Below are positions 1 to 12,594 of a DNA stretch of 64,000 bases, piece after piece. The number at the start of each line of letters is the position of its first letter. The stretch's first letter is position 1. Below the pieces are notes generated by a model. The model was not told where the DNA came from, did not search any database, and saw only the letters and a list, made by a program, of their open reading frames with translations. Source of the stretch: Diphasiastrum complanatum. Taxonomy: Eukaryota > Streptophyta > Lycopodiopsida > Lycopodiales > Lycopodiaceae. The DNA lies in NCBI GenBank assembly GCA_029204225.1, contig CM055092.1, positions 65,508,923 through 65,572,922 of the forward strand, given 5' to 3'. Made by a program: the position numbers and the translations under genes.

Positions 1-1018
1 AAACTTTAACATTTCTTATGCTTTCACCATCATTTCCTATCAATATGATATCATCAACATAAAGTACTAAAATGATGATCTTTCCATCATTACATTTGAT
101 GTAATCACAAAGCCAAGAGAGTAGAGAAAATCATGCAACCTAGAGTACCAAGCTCTATGTGCTTGCTTCAAGCCATATAGGCTCTTCCTTAAGTGTCAAA
201 CCTTGTCCTCCTCACCATCCTTGATGAAGCCCTCAGGTTGCAACACGTATATTTCCTCCTCCAAGTAGCCATTCAAGAAAGTGCTTGTCACATCCATTTG
301 ATAGAGATTCCACTTGAATAAGGTAGCAATACAAATGATCAATCTAATGGTTACAAGTTTTGCTACAGGAGCAAATGTTTCTTCATAATCTATGTCTCTT
401 AGCAACCAATCTAGCTTTGTATTTACTTATAGATCCATCTTTATTGTACTTTAATCTATAAATCCACTCGCATGCAAGTGGATTCTTTCCATATGGAAGG
501 TGTACAAGATTCCAAGTTTGATTATCTATCAAAGCATCAAACTCTACTTGCATTGCATCTCTCCAAACTTGTGATCTACTTGCATCTTCATAACATGATG
601 GCTCTTCAAGCATTGTGGTTAGAAAAGAGTAAGAGGTAGAAGGAGATGTGTCTTCCCTTTGCTTCTCTTTCTCAAAGTATGTGAGCCTTGAAGGCTCGGC
701 CTTGCTCCTTGTGGATCTTCTCGGCTCCTTTGGCACTTGATTTTGATCTTCCAAAAGATCATTTTCAAGAGGCTCCTCCTCGGGTGTTACAAGATCTTCA
801 TCACCTAAGAGATTAGATGCATTTGGAGACAACTTGTAACTTTGAGATTCATCAAATAAGACATCCTTGCTAGCTTTTACTTTCTTTGAAATAGGACCAA
901 ATATCCTATATCCTTTGCTATTTTCACTCTAGCCTACAAATATTCCTTTGAAGGAAGTTGCATCTTCTTTCCTTCTTGTTTCCAAAGGAATGTGGACATA
1001 ACATATACATTAGAGGAG
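1..1018 (-). pseudogene. Ty1/copia retrotransposon pol fragment (integrase C-terminus to reverse transcriptase)
   Basis: Read on the minus strand, this is the end of a copia integrase followed by reverse transcriptase. Near 880-1015 it encodes a segment ending CYVHIPLETRRK and then FKGIFVG, typical of the integrase/RT linker. An acidic linker follows, then the RT start (W..AM..EF.AL, then YKARLVAK) around 430-600, then DYEETFAPVAKLVTIR at about 350-400, KSLYGLKQAHRAWYSRL at about 140-185, and the catalytic YVDD at 50-61. A stop interrupts the integrase end near 928, and frame changes break the RT near 425 and again before YVDD. The left window edge cuts the element. No LTR, gag or protease adjoins it, and homology stops abruptly near 1015. 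It is a dead fragment that in life would copy retrotransposon RNA to DNA. Its partner copy is 33355-33675. Confidence 0.85.
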
Positions 1019-1309
1019 TTCTCAATATCAAAAAGACCCTTTGTAAAGATACTTTTATTTTTTTTCTTTAGTTTCGACCGTCACCAGGCAGCATGGACGT
1101 ATCCCATTGGTTTTTTCTTCTTGCCCGACACGTGCTAATCTGCCCGACGTCAATACCTCAAGTTAAATTTATTTGACTATGCTGGTTAGTATAATGAAAT
1201 TTTCTAACTATACTAGTTACAGTTATAGAAATACAGTATATACAGTTACATAAAATATGGTATACGCAGTAACTGCGACTATGTTGGCATTCACATTAGA
1301 TTAAATGTG
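1019..1309. other. spacer between copia fragment and gene fragment
   Basis: AT-rich sequence with no reading frame I can support. The paralogous copy (about 33680-34049) carries an extra segment of about 78 bp (roughly 33751-33828), flanked by the microhomology GGC; this segment is absent here at 1094. Confidence 0.6.
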
Positions 1310-2690
1310 ATACGAAAAATTGAAATTAACTATCATATCAGAGAGATTTTTGGCGCCAAAGCTTTGAAAATATCAATGGCAAGGAGACCCAGATCTACAA
1401 TTGAGTCTATGATTTTTTACAATGAGATGAAGCTGATAACTGGAAGCCAACAAAATATACGAAGAATTCATGGATATTGCTGCATCCATCATCAAAGGGC
1501 AATTTTCGACAAAAGAAAAGAGCAAAAATGACTTACAAATCTTATTGGAAAGCAAAAAATTTGGAGTTTAAGACTATCCCGGGAGGTCAATCGATATCAG
1601 AAGTCTTAGTACAACATGTATATATGCATTCAGAAATCAAAGTACATGCTATCAATCCTCATGATCATCAAAAATGTCATTGTAAGTATATCAAAACATA
1701 TGCACTCTACAGCAATCATAGGTGATTTTCTTTATTGATGCTCTTCAGATTATGATTTAAATGCTTCAACATTGTTTTTTTTTTTCAAATTTATATCCAT
1801 CATGCATAAGTGAATGGGAGCCCGCACAATCACTTGCAGGAATATTAGACGTAATTCACTCTGGCCACAAACAGAGGGAGGTTTTGGCAAGCTTGAAGCA
1901 ATTACATTGCCTAGTTTTCAAAGTGATGAGTGGCCTACTCCTGATAGTATTGTTTCTAAATTCTTGAGATGCAAACTACTCATTGATATTAGAAATGCTT
2001 TGAAAATAAGCACAGGCTCAAAAATTGTTCACCTAAGTTGGTTTATCTCATTACATATATTTGTTGATTTTTTCTCGAGTGCTAGTGTTCGTAGGACACC
2101 AGCTTTATTTGTTTGCAAAGATTTATCAGATGAGACTTTGTCAGATCTCATGGATCAAGGCTGGGATAGTAAAACAAATAATGACATAGAATGCAGGATT
2201 AAAAAGTCCTCAATGATCTTTCATTATCATATCGAAAAGCAAATGCTCAGTCTCACATTTAGCTATCAGAGATACAAGAAAACTGAAGGTACATGGCTAC
2301 CACTGGATCAAGACTTTGAACTAAATGGTCACACAAACCGAATGGAGATAAGCATTATCTACAATGAGGAGTATTTGACTACGGTTGAGGTGGAAGAGCA
2401 TTGGAAGCTTGATTTTATGAGAACAGAGCTCATGCTATTACAAACCAATCTACCAACATATTTCAGATTTATCATCAACGGAAGACTTGTAAGTACTTTA
2501 TGTTTATTGCCATTTTAAAATTGAACAAAATAATTAAAAATGTCATCATTTACAATTGCACATTCACTAATATTTGTCATGTCACAGATGCGAAAAAGAC
2601 AGGAGCTGATAATGTGCTGCAAAGAACTATCTATAACAATCACCATTGTGGAGAAAAATAGTTTCAAATAAACTCTAAAAATCTGTGTAT
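1310..2690 (+). pseudogene. fragment of an unrecognised intron-containing plant gene, copy 1
   Basis: Three or four protein-like blocks lie in order on the plus strand: about 1310-1520, 1570-1683 (ending at a GTAAGT donor), 1785-2490 (after a T-rich acceptor tract) and 2589-2690. The third block has motifs such as EWEPAQSLA, LPSFQSDEWPTPDSIVSKF and a C-terminal stretch ending FRFIINGRLV. I do not recognise the family. Relative to the copy at 34050-35480 this one has lost about 82 bp at position 1861, which shifts the frame inside the block; downstream it stays open to 2518, where the other copy is broken. Comparing the copies reconstructs which bases are lesions. It sits between copia gag (3930-4760) and copia pol (1-1018) but has its own introns, so it was not captured through RNA. 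Confidence 0.5.
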
Positions 2691-3170
2691 ACACTCTTTC
2701 ATTCAATAAATGAAAGCCCAAGTTGGGCATCAATACATGTATTTTGTGCTCCCAAATTTCTAAAATGGAACAACATTTGATATATCAATGTATATTTATC
2801 TATGAATTCTATACATGTATTTTTGTTCTATGTTATATGTATTTGTTATAATCTTAATTTAGTATAACTACATCATCCTTTGCACCATCATCAATAACGA
2901 GAGGCTGAAGCCTTGCCCTAGCCAGTATACTCAGGATGATTTCTTGTCTACCGCTTGATGTGTACTCAGGAAGTGTAAACTGCAATATTAGACATTCACG
3001 TATAAGTAATGGCTACAAATATCAACAAAATAGAAAACTAATCATGATTCCAAAAACAAGAATAAACAGAATTTATTACCTTAGAAATATCAACATCTTC
3101 CTAAAGTTTGAACCACTCAAAAAATAACTTGGCATTGTATAATGTGTACTACCCACATATATAGACTAGT
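2691..3170. other. spacer, no gene seen
   Basis: AT-rich DNA shared with 35480-35990. No convincing coding exon, tRNA or element end was seen. Shared sequence stops at 3154, where the second copy holds an extra segment of about 1.57 kb. Confidence 0.5.
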
Positions 3171-3350
3171 GGAAACTCGCCCATCTACCTATTGGATTTT
3201 CTAATCCTTATAGCCAGGAGCTCCTCCTCTCTTGCATTCATTCACCATGGCATGGGGGTGAAGTGGTTAGGATATTGACTAGCCATTTCCTGTTGGTTGG
3301 GTGGTTTTGCTCCACCTGTGTCCTTTTGGTTGCATGCAATAGGATCTAGT
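3171..3350 (+). repeat. dispersed repeat of about 180 bp, SINE-like head, copy 1
   Basis: Starts GAAACTCGCCC, includes CATGGGGGTGAAGTGGTTAG and ends in GGTTGGGTGGTTTTGCTCCAC. Related copies lie at 37559-37735 and in desaturase introns at 44618-44800 and about 30500-30610. The GTGAAGTGGTTAG stretch resembles a tRNA A box, which would suggest a SINE, but I see no good B box (GGTTCGANNCC), so that call is weak. Confidence 0.35.
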
Positions 3351-3929
3351 CAGATCTTCACTAGGCGATCCTTACAAGTTAAAGTCATCAATTATGCAGT
3401 CTCAGACTTGTATTTCAACAAAGGTAATTTGTTGGGGACCATCGAGAGGGTGAAGATACATATTAAAGTCACCATCAAGAATAGAATGAAGGGAGTTATG
3501 AGAACTATCACTCCAGAGGTCACCACAAGAGTGGGGAAAATATTGAATATGTAAAAGGCAAATTCACATTTGGAGACAGTACTAACATTAACATGACCAC
3601 CAGGGAGAGAGAAATGTCAGGCGAGTTTCTAGTCTTTGAAAACAAGACTCACCAAACCTCCTGGGTATCGGCAATAGGAGTGTAGAAGTAATTAAAGTTT
3701 CGGGGAAAAGATTTAGTAATTACGTCAAGGAGAAAACCACTTAGTTTTGTTTATTGAAGACAAACCACAAGGTTAGAATGCTGAAGAGACAAAAGACAGT
3801 TAAAGAGAAGAGAGTGACAGATAGGGAAATTAAGCCCTCTAATATTCCAGGGCTTCATGCTCATCATCGTCGTCTTCTTGGATTTTTTGTTTTGTATTTG
3901 CTGCATGGGCTTGTTGATCCAACTATTTC
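3351..3929. other. degenerate sequence downstream of copia gag
   Basis: Shared with 37735-38200. A short plus-strand frame (3297-3554) encodes a Lys-rich peptide that I cannot assign. Given the position beyond the gag zinc knuckle on the minus strand, it may be decayed retroelement DNA, but no protease or integrase motif is visible. The second copy is about 110 bp shorter around 38007. Confidence 0.4.
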
Positions 3930-4760
3930 TTCTTGTCGTTGTTGAATTTCAAGACCTGACAATTCTGGATTTCATGGTTCATCCTCTTGTAGTACTTGTG
4001 GAATAGTCTCTTCTTGTTCTGAGTAGGTTGTTGATTTTGGGTGTTCTATGATTGTTTCTGATTGTCGTCAGTTTGGTTGACAACTTTTTTCTTTTGTTGC
4101 TTCCTTGTGTTCTTCTTCGAGAATAATGTTTGCAATTCATTGATGGAGGACGAGGATACTCCATTCCTTCTTGTCTCCTCTTGCAACAATATGATTATGA
4201 CTTTGGACAATGTAATATCTGAGTGTGTGAAAATCATCATCACCCAGTTTTCATATGAGGAAGGTAGGCTGGACAATAAGGTCATTACAACTTCAGAGTC
4301 GTCAATCATTGAACCTATTACCGCCATCTGCTCTAATAGAGTCTTGAACTGATTAATGTGATTCTGAACATAATCACTTTCTGACATTCTAAGTGAGAAG
4401 AAGTTTCTCCTCAGATGCAACTTTTAAGTGACATCCCTCACTTAGTATAATGTATTCAATATATCCCAAGCCTCTTTTGAAGATTGGGCTAGTCTGATGT
4501 GGCCAATCTGTATGTCGAAGATGTCAAGGGTAATCAAGGCAAATGCCTTGCCATCCTTGAGCTTCCATGTGGAAATGCCTTGCTCATCGACACTGGAAAG
4601 TAGTTCGGTTTCAACGACTATTTTCTAAAGCTTCTTGGCCACCAGTACTACTCTCATCTTGAATTTCCATAGATGGTAATTCGAACCATCTAGTTTCTCT
4701 ACCATTAGAATAGACTGTGATTACGAATCCATTTGAAAGTTTAGGATGAATGTATGTAGA
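3930..4760 (-). pseudogene. Ty1/copia gag polyprotein, copy 1
   Basis: On the minus strand, starting near 4720, the translation gives VEKLDGSNYHLWKFKMR, then WKLKDGKAFALITLDI, then SSKEAWDILNTLY, then LHLRRNFFSLRMSES..VQNHINQFK and LLSSLPSSYENWV. That is the standard order of the copia-type gag (UBN2-like) domain. It ends in a Lys-rich tail and a degenerate zinc knuckle (YYKRMNHEIQNC, first Cys lost) near 3960. At least four in-frame stops lie in the first 110 codons, at positions where the family has W, E or R. It follows a primer-binding site (4876-4888) and an LTR (4889-5786) in the same orientation, so LTR-PBS-gag order is intact. No protease or pol follows directly. Confidence 0.85.
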
Positions 4761-4875
4761 TAGTAGATTATATGACTGGAAATAATTACAGCAAATTTTT
4801 GCTCTTTAACAAAACAATCGTTCTAATAATGCAAGCTCTAAGTCCAGTTCAAAAGAATCATAGAGTAGATATTAC

Positions 4876-4888
4876 AACTCTGATACCA
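4876..4888 (-). other. primer-binding site, initiator Met tRNA type
   Basis: On the minus strand TGGTATCAGAGTT begins immediately after the LTR end CCCAACA. TGGTATCAGAG is the usual plant copia primer-binding site, complementary to the 3' end of initiator Met tRNA. Its place between LTR and gag fixes the orientation of the element. Confidence 0.8.
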
Positions 4889-5786
4889 TGTTGGGATTCG
4901 GTGAGGTCTACGTGTCATGACACAAGAACGCGAGTGGAAATCCTTGGTGCATGCAATGATGTCTATCATATTCAGACCAAATTCAATAGTTTGAGGTCTG
5001 TCCTACTTGATCACAACTTCAAAAACACTGGATCGATACAATCGATTCCATAGCCATGCACGAATTACATCGATTTCAGCTTTAGCTTTGCGGAAGCATA
5101 TGAGGTGTGGGAATTAGAGCAACAAATCAACATAAGCTATTAGTCATACGAATAATTTAATTTACAAAGATGTTCATCTGCTAGCAAGAAATAATCTGAA
5201 AATGAATAAAACTGAGCATGAATCACAATATACACAACCTAGATTACGAGAACGTTGATTATTCAGTCCCGAATAGTTACAGTTTGAATGTAGTCAGAGT
5301 CGTGTTCTTTCTGAAATAATACTCCGTACTAACAGAGAGAAAAAACAAAACAATTGCGCTCTAGATGTTCAATTGATCGCTACAATGTCTTTAGTAGCTA
5401 ACCGAGCAACAATAGTTTACAATTAAGATTATTAAGGCACTACGTGATGTTGGTAGTTGACTGCCTTCAGACAATATCTGATTCAGTTAGAGATTTTGTC
5501 CGAGCGTGATTCAATGTACTTGTTGATCTGTCGGTAGTCGGATTACGGCCGATTATTCGAGGATGTCGAACTATCGAGGATGACCGAATAATCAAAGATG
5601 ATCGAATAGATGAAGGTGTTCAAACAATCGAGGAAACATTGTCACTGATCCTTTTGTATTTTTGTAGACTATCAGAGAACAAGTGTATTTCTACAGAGAG
5701 TATGCAAGTGTACAAGTATTTACAACAGCTAGTAAATGGATCTAGATTAGCAGAGAGATAGGGATGGAGAGGATATAAATCCAACA
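4889..5786 (-). mobile_element. 5' LTR of a copia element, copy 1 (898 bp)
   Basis: The LTR is bounded by TGTTGG and CCAACA short inverted ends, with the PBS abutting its inner edge at 4888. It contains an internal inverted pair GATTATTCG / CGAATAATC near 5550-5595 and several short ATCGAGGAT repeats. The duplicate at 39083-39981 is almost identical in length (899 bp), so both descend from one insertion that predates the segmental duplication. No second LTR of this type was found, so the element is truncated on its 3' side. Confidence 0.8.
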
Positions 5787-7198
5787 TAAGTTTATGAATG
5801 TCTTATCTTTTTCGTAGTAGACATCAAAGGGGTGGTAGAAAAGTGATCCAACCTCTTCGGATTAAAGGGACCCAACCACTTGAATCAATTGCCTTTACTC
5901 AACTTTTGCTTACTTGTAAGAAGTATGTACACATGTGAGAGGGATCTTGAGCCATGAAAGACCCTAGTATGAGCATAGCTGTCTTTTTGTGTCTTATATG
6001 TTTGATATGTGGAATACCTTCCTCAAGAAGAGGAAAGGAGATCTTCACCACCATGTCTCTTATTGGGGGACCAACCATGTCAATCACCTTGACTCACAAA
6101 ATTGGATGATGAAGATTGCATTATCCTAGCCATTAACTAATATTTAATCCGAAAATGTTTAGGATGTCAATCTTAGTGGTCATAATTTTGGTGTCTCGAA
6201 AATACTTGAATTTCATGGATAGTATATGAAAATAATTAGAATTATTGGATGGAATATGAGGATTTGGAGTATGCCTCTTGGATAGAACATCATGAAAATG
6301 GCGAGCAATTAAAAATTTCTCTAAATTTGTAACTTCAAGAAGAATCTTCTAAAGCTCACAAATTACATTTGAATGTGCTCATTCTTTTGTATATTATGAT
6401 TAGATTGCCCCCTTGTCTTGCCTCTACTAGAGTTGCACTAATATACCTCGCATGTCCTCTCATCAAGCCACTATTGAAGTTGTCATGATATGCCTCACAG
6501 TGAACCTCATATAGTTGTGATGGATTGTGGTGGTAAAGAGTTTTTTAGGCTTCATATCTTATTTCATTTTTCTATTATGATGTTTTTTTATAAAACTCAT
6601 AAATTATCTTGGTCATGATTTTTTGCAAAATACATTTTTTTGTATGATTGTTTCCAAATAATTTGGGAATTGACTCATAAAAAAACACGATCTTATACTA
6701 AATTAGGTGATCTAAATGATATACCAGAAAATTTTTACCTTTTTGTGAATAATCATTTAAATCTCAACTTGTCTATTTGGAGGCCAATAGTAACTTGAGT
6801 AGAAGGTCTCATTTTCTATGCTAGATACATTCAAATCCATGTATTTGAAGTCTACAGAGACATGCATCTTATCTATACTAGTTTGTAGTATAGATACAAT
6901 ATTTACCCTTGAAAATTGTCAAGATTGTATCTACACCTCACATCTTGATCAAGGGCTCACATTAGAAAGGTCAGATGAATGAAAGGCTAAGATAGACTCA
7001 GCCTCTAAGTGTGAGTACTCTTCACTATATTTGAGCCTCTTTTATGCATACTTATCATACATTGAGTAGTGAATATTGGAGCTTTTGGAAGCAAGCTTGT
7101 AAGTAGTGCAGACATTGGCAATGTGCTTATTTGCCTGCATAGTTAGATAGTAGACTTAATTATTGGGGTGATTTGAGGATGCCATGGCCTAATACAAG
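5787..7198. other. flank, including a segment of about 1.17 kb unique to this copy
   Basis: 5787-5988 and 7158-7198 match 39982-40023 plus 41021-41225. The segment about 5989-7157 has no counterpart in the second copy, where the flanks are joined directly at 41187. It contains no frame I can support and no clear terminal repeats, so insertion here and deletion there cannot be told apart. Confidence 0.55.
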
Positions 7199-7393
7199 TG
7201 TTGGAAGTTCATATCCCATACTCTTCATGTTTGATATTCCATTGATGTGATGTTTATGTATTTTGATCTCTCTTCCAAAGACTAAATACTGCTATTGCCT
7301 AACATTGTCAAGTTTGGGAGTCCAAGTTGCTTATGTTAAGTGCAATCATTTTGGTCATAGATCCTTAAGTTAGTCTTTGACAAGTTTTTAACA
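7199..7393 (+). mobile_element. short LTR (195 bp), TRIM- or copia-like, copy 1
   Basis: Begins TGTTGGAAGTTCATATCCCA and ends TTTTTAACA, i.e. TG..CA ends. It is followed at once by TGATATCAAAGCTC (7394-7407), which matches the initiator Met PBS TGGTATCAGAGC apart from two G-to-A changes, as expected from decay of methylated cytosines on the other strand. The paralogue is 41226-41418 with the same PBS at 41419. No coding region follows, so it could be a TRIM or simply a truncated copia element. No partner LTR was found downstream. Confidence 0.45.
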
Positions 7394-7407
7394 TGATATC
7401 AAAGCTC

Positions 7408-8835
7408 TATTCATCTTTGAATCAAGTTAGGAGGGTGCTACTAATCCAGTAGCCATTTTGTGAAGTCTGGTGAAGCTAGTCATCAAGAATCACTGTAAGA
7501 CATATTGTTCAAGTTGGAAACACATGAAGCATTTTCTTCTTTATAAAGAAATCTACTCTTTAGAATCAGAAATAGGTTTCGAATCATTCATACATTCATT
7601 CCTAAATTTTCATTTGAGGTATGGAACTTGGCTTTCTACTAGATTTCATTTTTTGAATTAGTCTTAACGTTGTTAAAATTTATTGATATTAAACATCAAG
7701 ATTAGGTATAATATATTGTGTATAGGTTTGGATCAAATGAATCCATTAGGAATTTCAAGAATGACTTTAAGCAATGATTTAGATCTTGTATCAAGTTATC
7801 AATGTCTAGACAAGTTTGATGTACATCTTCATGATTAGTACTTAAAGTTTTTTTCTTGAATATGACTTTCTTTGTGTGCAAGTAGAGTTAGATTGCCATC
7901 CTCAAGGTGCAGAAAGATATCATAGATCACATTCAATGCACACTAATGTTACATAAGTTCAAATACTATGAAAGCCTTTGTCAATACAAGTAAGTGCCTT
8001 GTGATACTATTTATTTAGCTATCATTAGCCAATAGCCCTTGTAACTCATACTTCAGCATTTAAAAAAGAACAATTTATTGCATCATTTCTTTCACTGTAT
8101 CACTTGTGTAGAGCTAGCATTCTTACATCTAGAATATCCAAGAGGTTGAAGTTTTCAAATCTGCAATTACAAAAAATTCACAATTAGTACAAAAAATTTA
8201 TGTGATTAGATTATGATGGATGCATTTCTCTTTTTGTAGTGTGCAATATATTATGTGTCTTTACATTTGGCTATCCCTTATATTGTCCATTATGATTGTG
8301 TTGCACTATTTTAAACCACAAGAGAGCTTCATATCAAAAGTAAAACCTAAACGTATGGGTATTCTAACACTTGGAAGTTTTAATTTGAGATTGAGAAAAA
8401 ATGAAAATTATCTTCTCTAAAGCACAAACTATAGTAAGAAACTTGATTATCTAAAACTAGAATTGGAGGCAATATGACTGAAATACAATAAGTTCAATAA
8501 TTGAATATGAGAATTGGATGTTCTTATCAGTAATTTTCTATTTCATCTTTGATGCTCACAGGATGTTATCAACCAGCTGATCTGAGATCCATATCCTTCA
8601 ATCCAACATGTTTCAAGTGTGTAAAATGGTCTTTGACTCCCGCAAAAAACTACAAGGGAGAACCGAATTGAAGGTCATAGGTAGTTGTTCAAATTGCAAG
8701 ACACAAGAAACATAGTTGAACTTAATAGTTGATTTAAAGTTGTACATGTAAACGAATCAATTGAAGCATGAAAAATCATACACTTATACACAATTCAATG
8801 ATTGAGGAATAATTGTTAGCATTAAAACCACAATG
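7408..8835. other. 3' flank of the desaturase gene
   Basis: Shared with 41433-42838 and, from about 7680, with 17040-18125 and 62340-63200. It lies downstream of desaturase exon 12 on the minus strand. No other coding exon seen. The site near 7662 is the uninterrupted version of the position where a MITE sits at 16761-17018. Confidence 0.6.
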
Positions 8836-8952
8836 TCATACTGAAGCATGACGTTTGTATGGAATATTGAACTCTTTGCAAGTGGCCTCCACAATGGGTT
8901 GAATACTTGGGTAGTGCATGTGACACACTCCTGGAAATAGGTGATGTTCAAT
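8836..8952 (-). pseudogene. orphan exon 12 of front-end desaturase
   Basis: A 117-bp last exon with acceptor ATGCAG at its upstream side, encoding IEHHLFPGV at its start and a stop after RHASV. It supplies the third histidine box (Q-x-x-H-H, the Gln coming from the previous exon). The reading frame is intact, and residue 8 is Gly where the full gene at 42839 has Arg. Only about 135 bp of its upstream intron survives: at 9087 the sequence switches to block-2 repeat DNA, so exons 1-11 are missing. It cannot make an enzyme. Confidence 0.85.
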
Positions 8953-9086
8953 CTGCATAAAAAATGGGAAACTTATTATCATACTTTTGTATATTTTCAT
9001 GCTAAAACATGCAAACATCAGATGCATTCACATGCTAAAAAAAACTAGCATCTCGTTTATGTAATTATAGACCCATAAGTTCTTTA

Positions 9087-11283
<2,197 letters not shown>

Positions 11284-11368
11284 GGGATGTTTTTTTCTTA
11301 CTAATTTTTAGGACTCCCATTGGTTGTCTGTAGTATTTATCCCTCTTATTCTGTTGCACCCATTATGT

Positions 11369-12183
11369 CAGATACTGGATCCCCTAGTCAGAGGTCAGGC
11401 CATAGTCGCAGGTCATCCCGCCTTTCCTCTATGGACGAGAGTGAGCTCATTAGCTACCTTAACCAGTTGTCTTCCTCATAGCAAGATAGGGTCTTACAAC
11501 GCTTGAGGGCTCGACGCGAGGCTCGTAGCTCCTCTCGATTGGTTGAGTACACATCATCGACCGAGGAGATTCAGTACACTCCTCGTGTAGACCAGTCAAA
11601 TGTTTTCTCTTCCCGTGAGGGTCACTCCGATGAGGGTCGCACCCCCGCCCATGTCACTACTACCAGTGGTTCCTGATGACACTCTCGGGAGAGGAGGAGG
11701 AGCCGCCTCGATGTCTCCTATTGCGGACGATGTGGTGATGACCCTGACGTGGTCATGAAACTTGCACGTTCGCGTAGCTCATCTCGTCGTCGTAGGGAGT
11801 CCCTACTTCGAGATACACTGACCCAGGAGGTAGCACGTACGTCACACGATACTGCAACTCCTACATCTGTCACACCTCAAATTCCTAGCACTCCCACTTT
11901 CATCCCTCACATTTCCCTCCCTTTGGACCCACTGCCACTGAGTCATTTCCTTCCAACTAGCGCCGTGGGGTCACGTTTCACCGTGGGGTTTTCTGCCCAC
12001 TCCCACCTAGCCCCCCCCTATATATTTACCTCTCCAGATGCCCCCCAGTGGCTATTCTCCCCTTGGTACCCCACAACATCAGTATTCTCCCATCGGCGAG
12101 ACATCTTTCATACCTGAGGCCACCCCCGTGGACACTCCTATGGCCACATCTCCCATACCGAAGGGCACCCCGTAGACACTGCC
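11369..12183 (+). pseudogene. Ser/Arg-rich ORF upstream of transposase-like ORF, copy 1 (broken)
   Basis: From ATG 11369 the translation begins MSDTGSPSQRSGHSRR, with a stop at 11478 (SSS*QDRVL), then an Arg-rich segment LQRLRARREARSSSR and a Ser/Thr/Pro-rich stretch. Frame changes follow near 11670 and 12010. Local GC is clearly higher than the AT-rich surroundings. Related copies are 27738-28560 and 56917-57704; comparing the three shows which indels are private. I do not recognise a domain. The position directly upstream of a transposase-like ORF, and joint duplication with it, suggest it is part of the same mobile element. Confidence 0.5.
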
Positions 12184-12594
12184 ATGGCCACATCGCCACC
12201 AGCTACCATACTACCATCATATGACATAGACAAAGATGGTCACATCATTGAGAATAACCCTGGTAAGAGAGTCATCATATGCATGAGAGAGCTCATGTAC
12301 ATCCACTTTCCTAGAGACATCTTTCGTGACTGGTGCAATGTCAGCGATGACCGCAAGAATCGCGTCATTGACCAACTGCGTAGTGAGTTCCCTGTCCCAT
12401 CCCAGGACATGGAATTCGCATGGAAATTGATGAGCTGCCGCATGGGAGCTGTGATGAGCCACCACAAATTGAATATCCGAGATGTAGTGAAAGCCGAGAG
12501 AGGCAGGCCTTCCTACTGGAGAAAGAGGACTGGCAGCATGCGAAGAAAGAGCATCGAGATGATCCAAAACGCTTCAGACAGCAACGAGAGGTAG
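12184..12594 (+). CDS. 136-aa ORF resembling plant Ptta/En/Spm-type transposase fragment
   Basis: Intact ATG-to-stop frame. It contains RELMYIHFPRDIFRDWCNV, then DDRKNRVIDQLRSEFPVP, then a basic segment with RPSYWRKRT and a charged tail. The pattern of an aromatic/W motif, a K/R-rich helix and a following F.P segment resembles the Transposase_24 (Ptta/En/Spm) proteins of plants, which bind DNA and belong to CACTA-like elements; this rests on remembered pattern only. The paralogue at 57713-58135 has a TAG at 57932, and the one at 28560-28898 is truncated. No CACTA terminal repeats were found nearby. It may be only a surviving exon. Confidence 0.45.
   Translation: MATSPPATILPSYDIDKDGHIIENNPGKRVIICMRELMYIHFPRDIFRDWCNVSDDRKNRVIDQLRSEFPVPSQDMEFAWKLMSCRMGAVMSHHKLNIRDVVKAERGRPSYWRKRTGSMRRKSIEMIQNASDSNER

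Noticed and set aside
1310-2690. Assignment to an SMC-hinge or GHKL-ATPase chromatin protein
   Set aside because: A vague impression of similarity only; no diagnostic motif could be named, so it is left unassigned.
3171-3350. tRNA gene
   Set aside because: Only an A-box-like stretch; no B box, no cloverleaf and no anticodon arm could be drawn.
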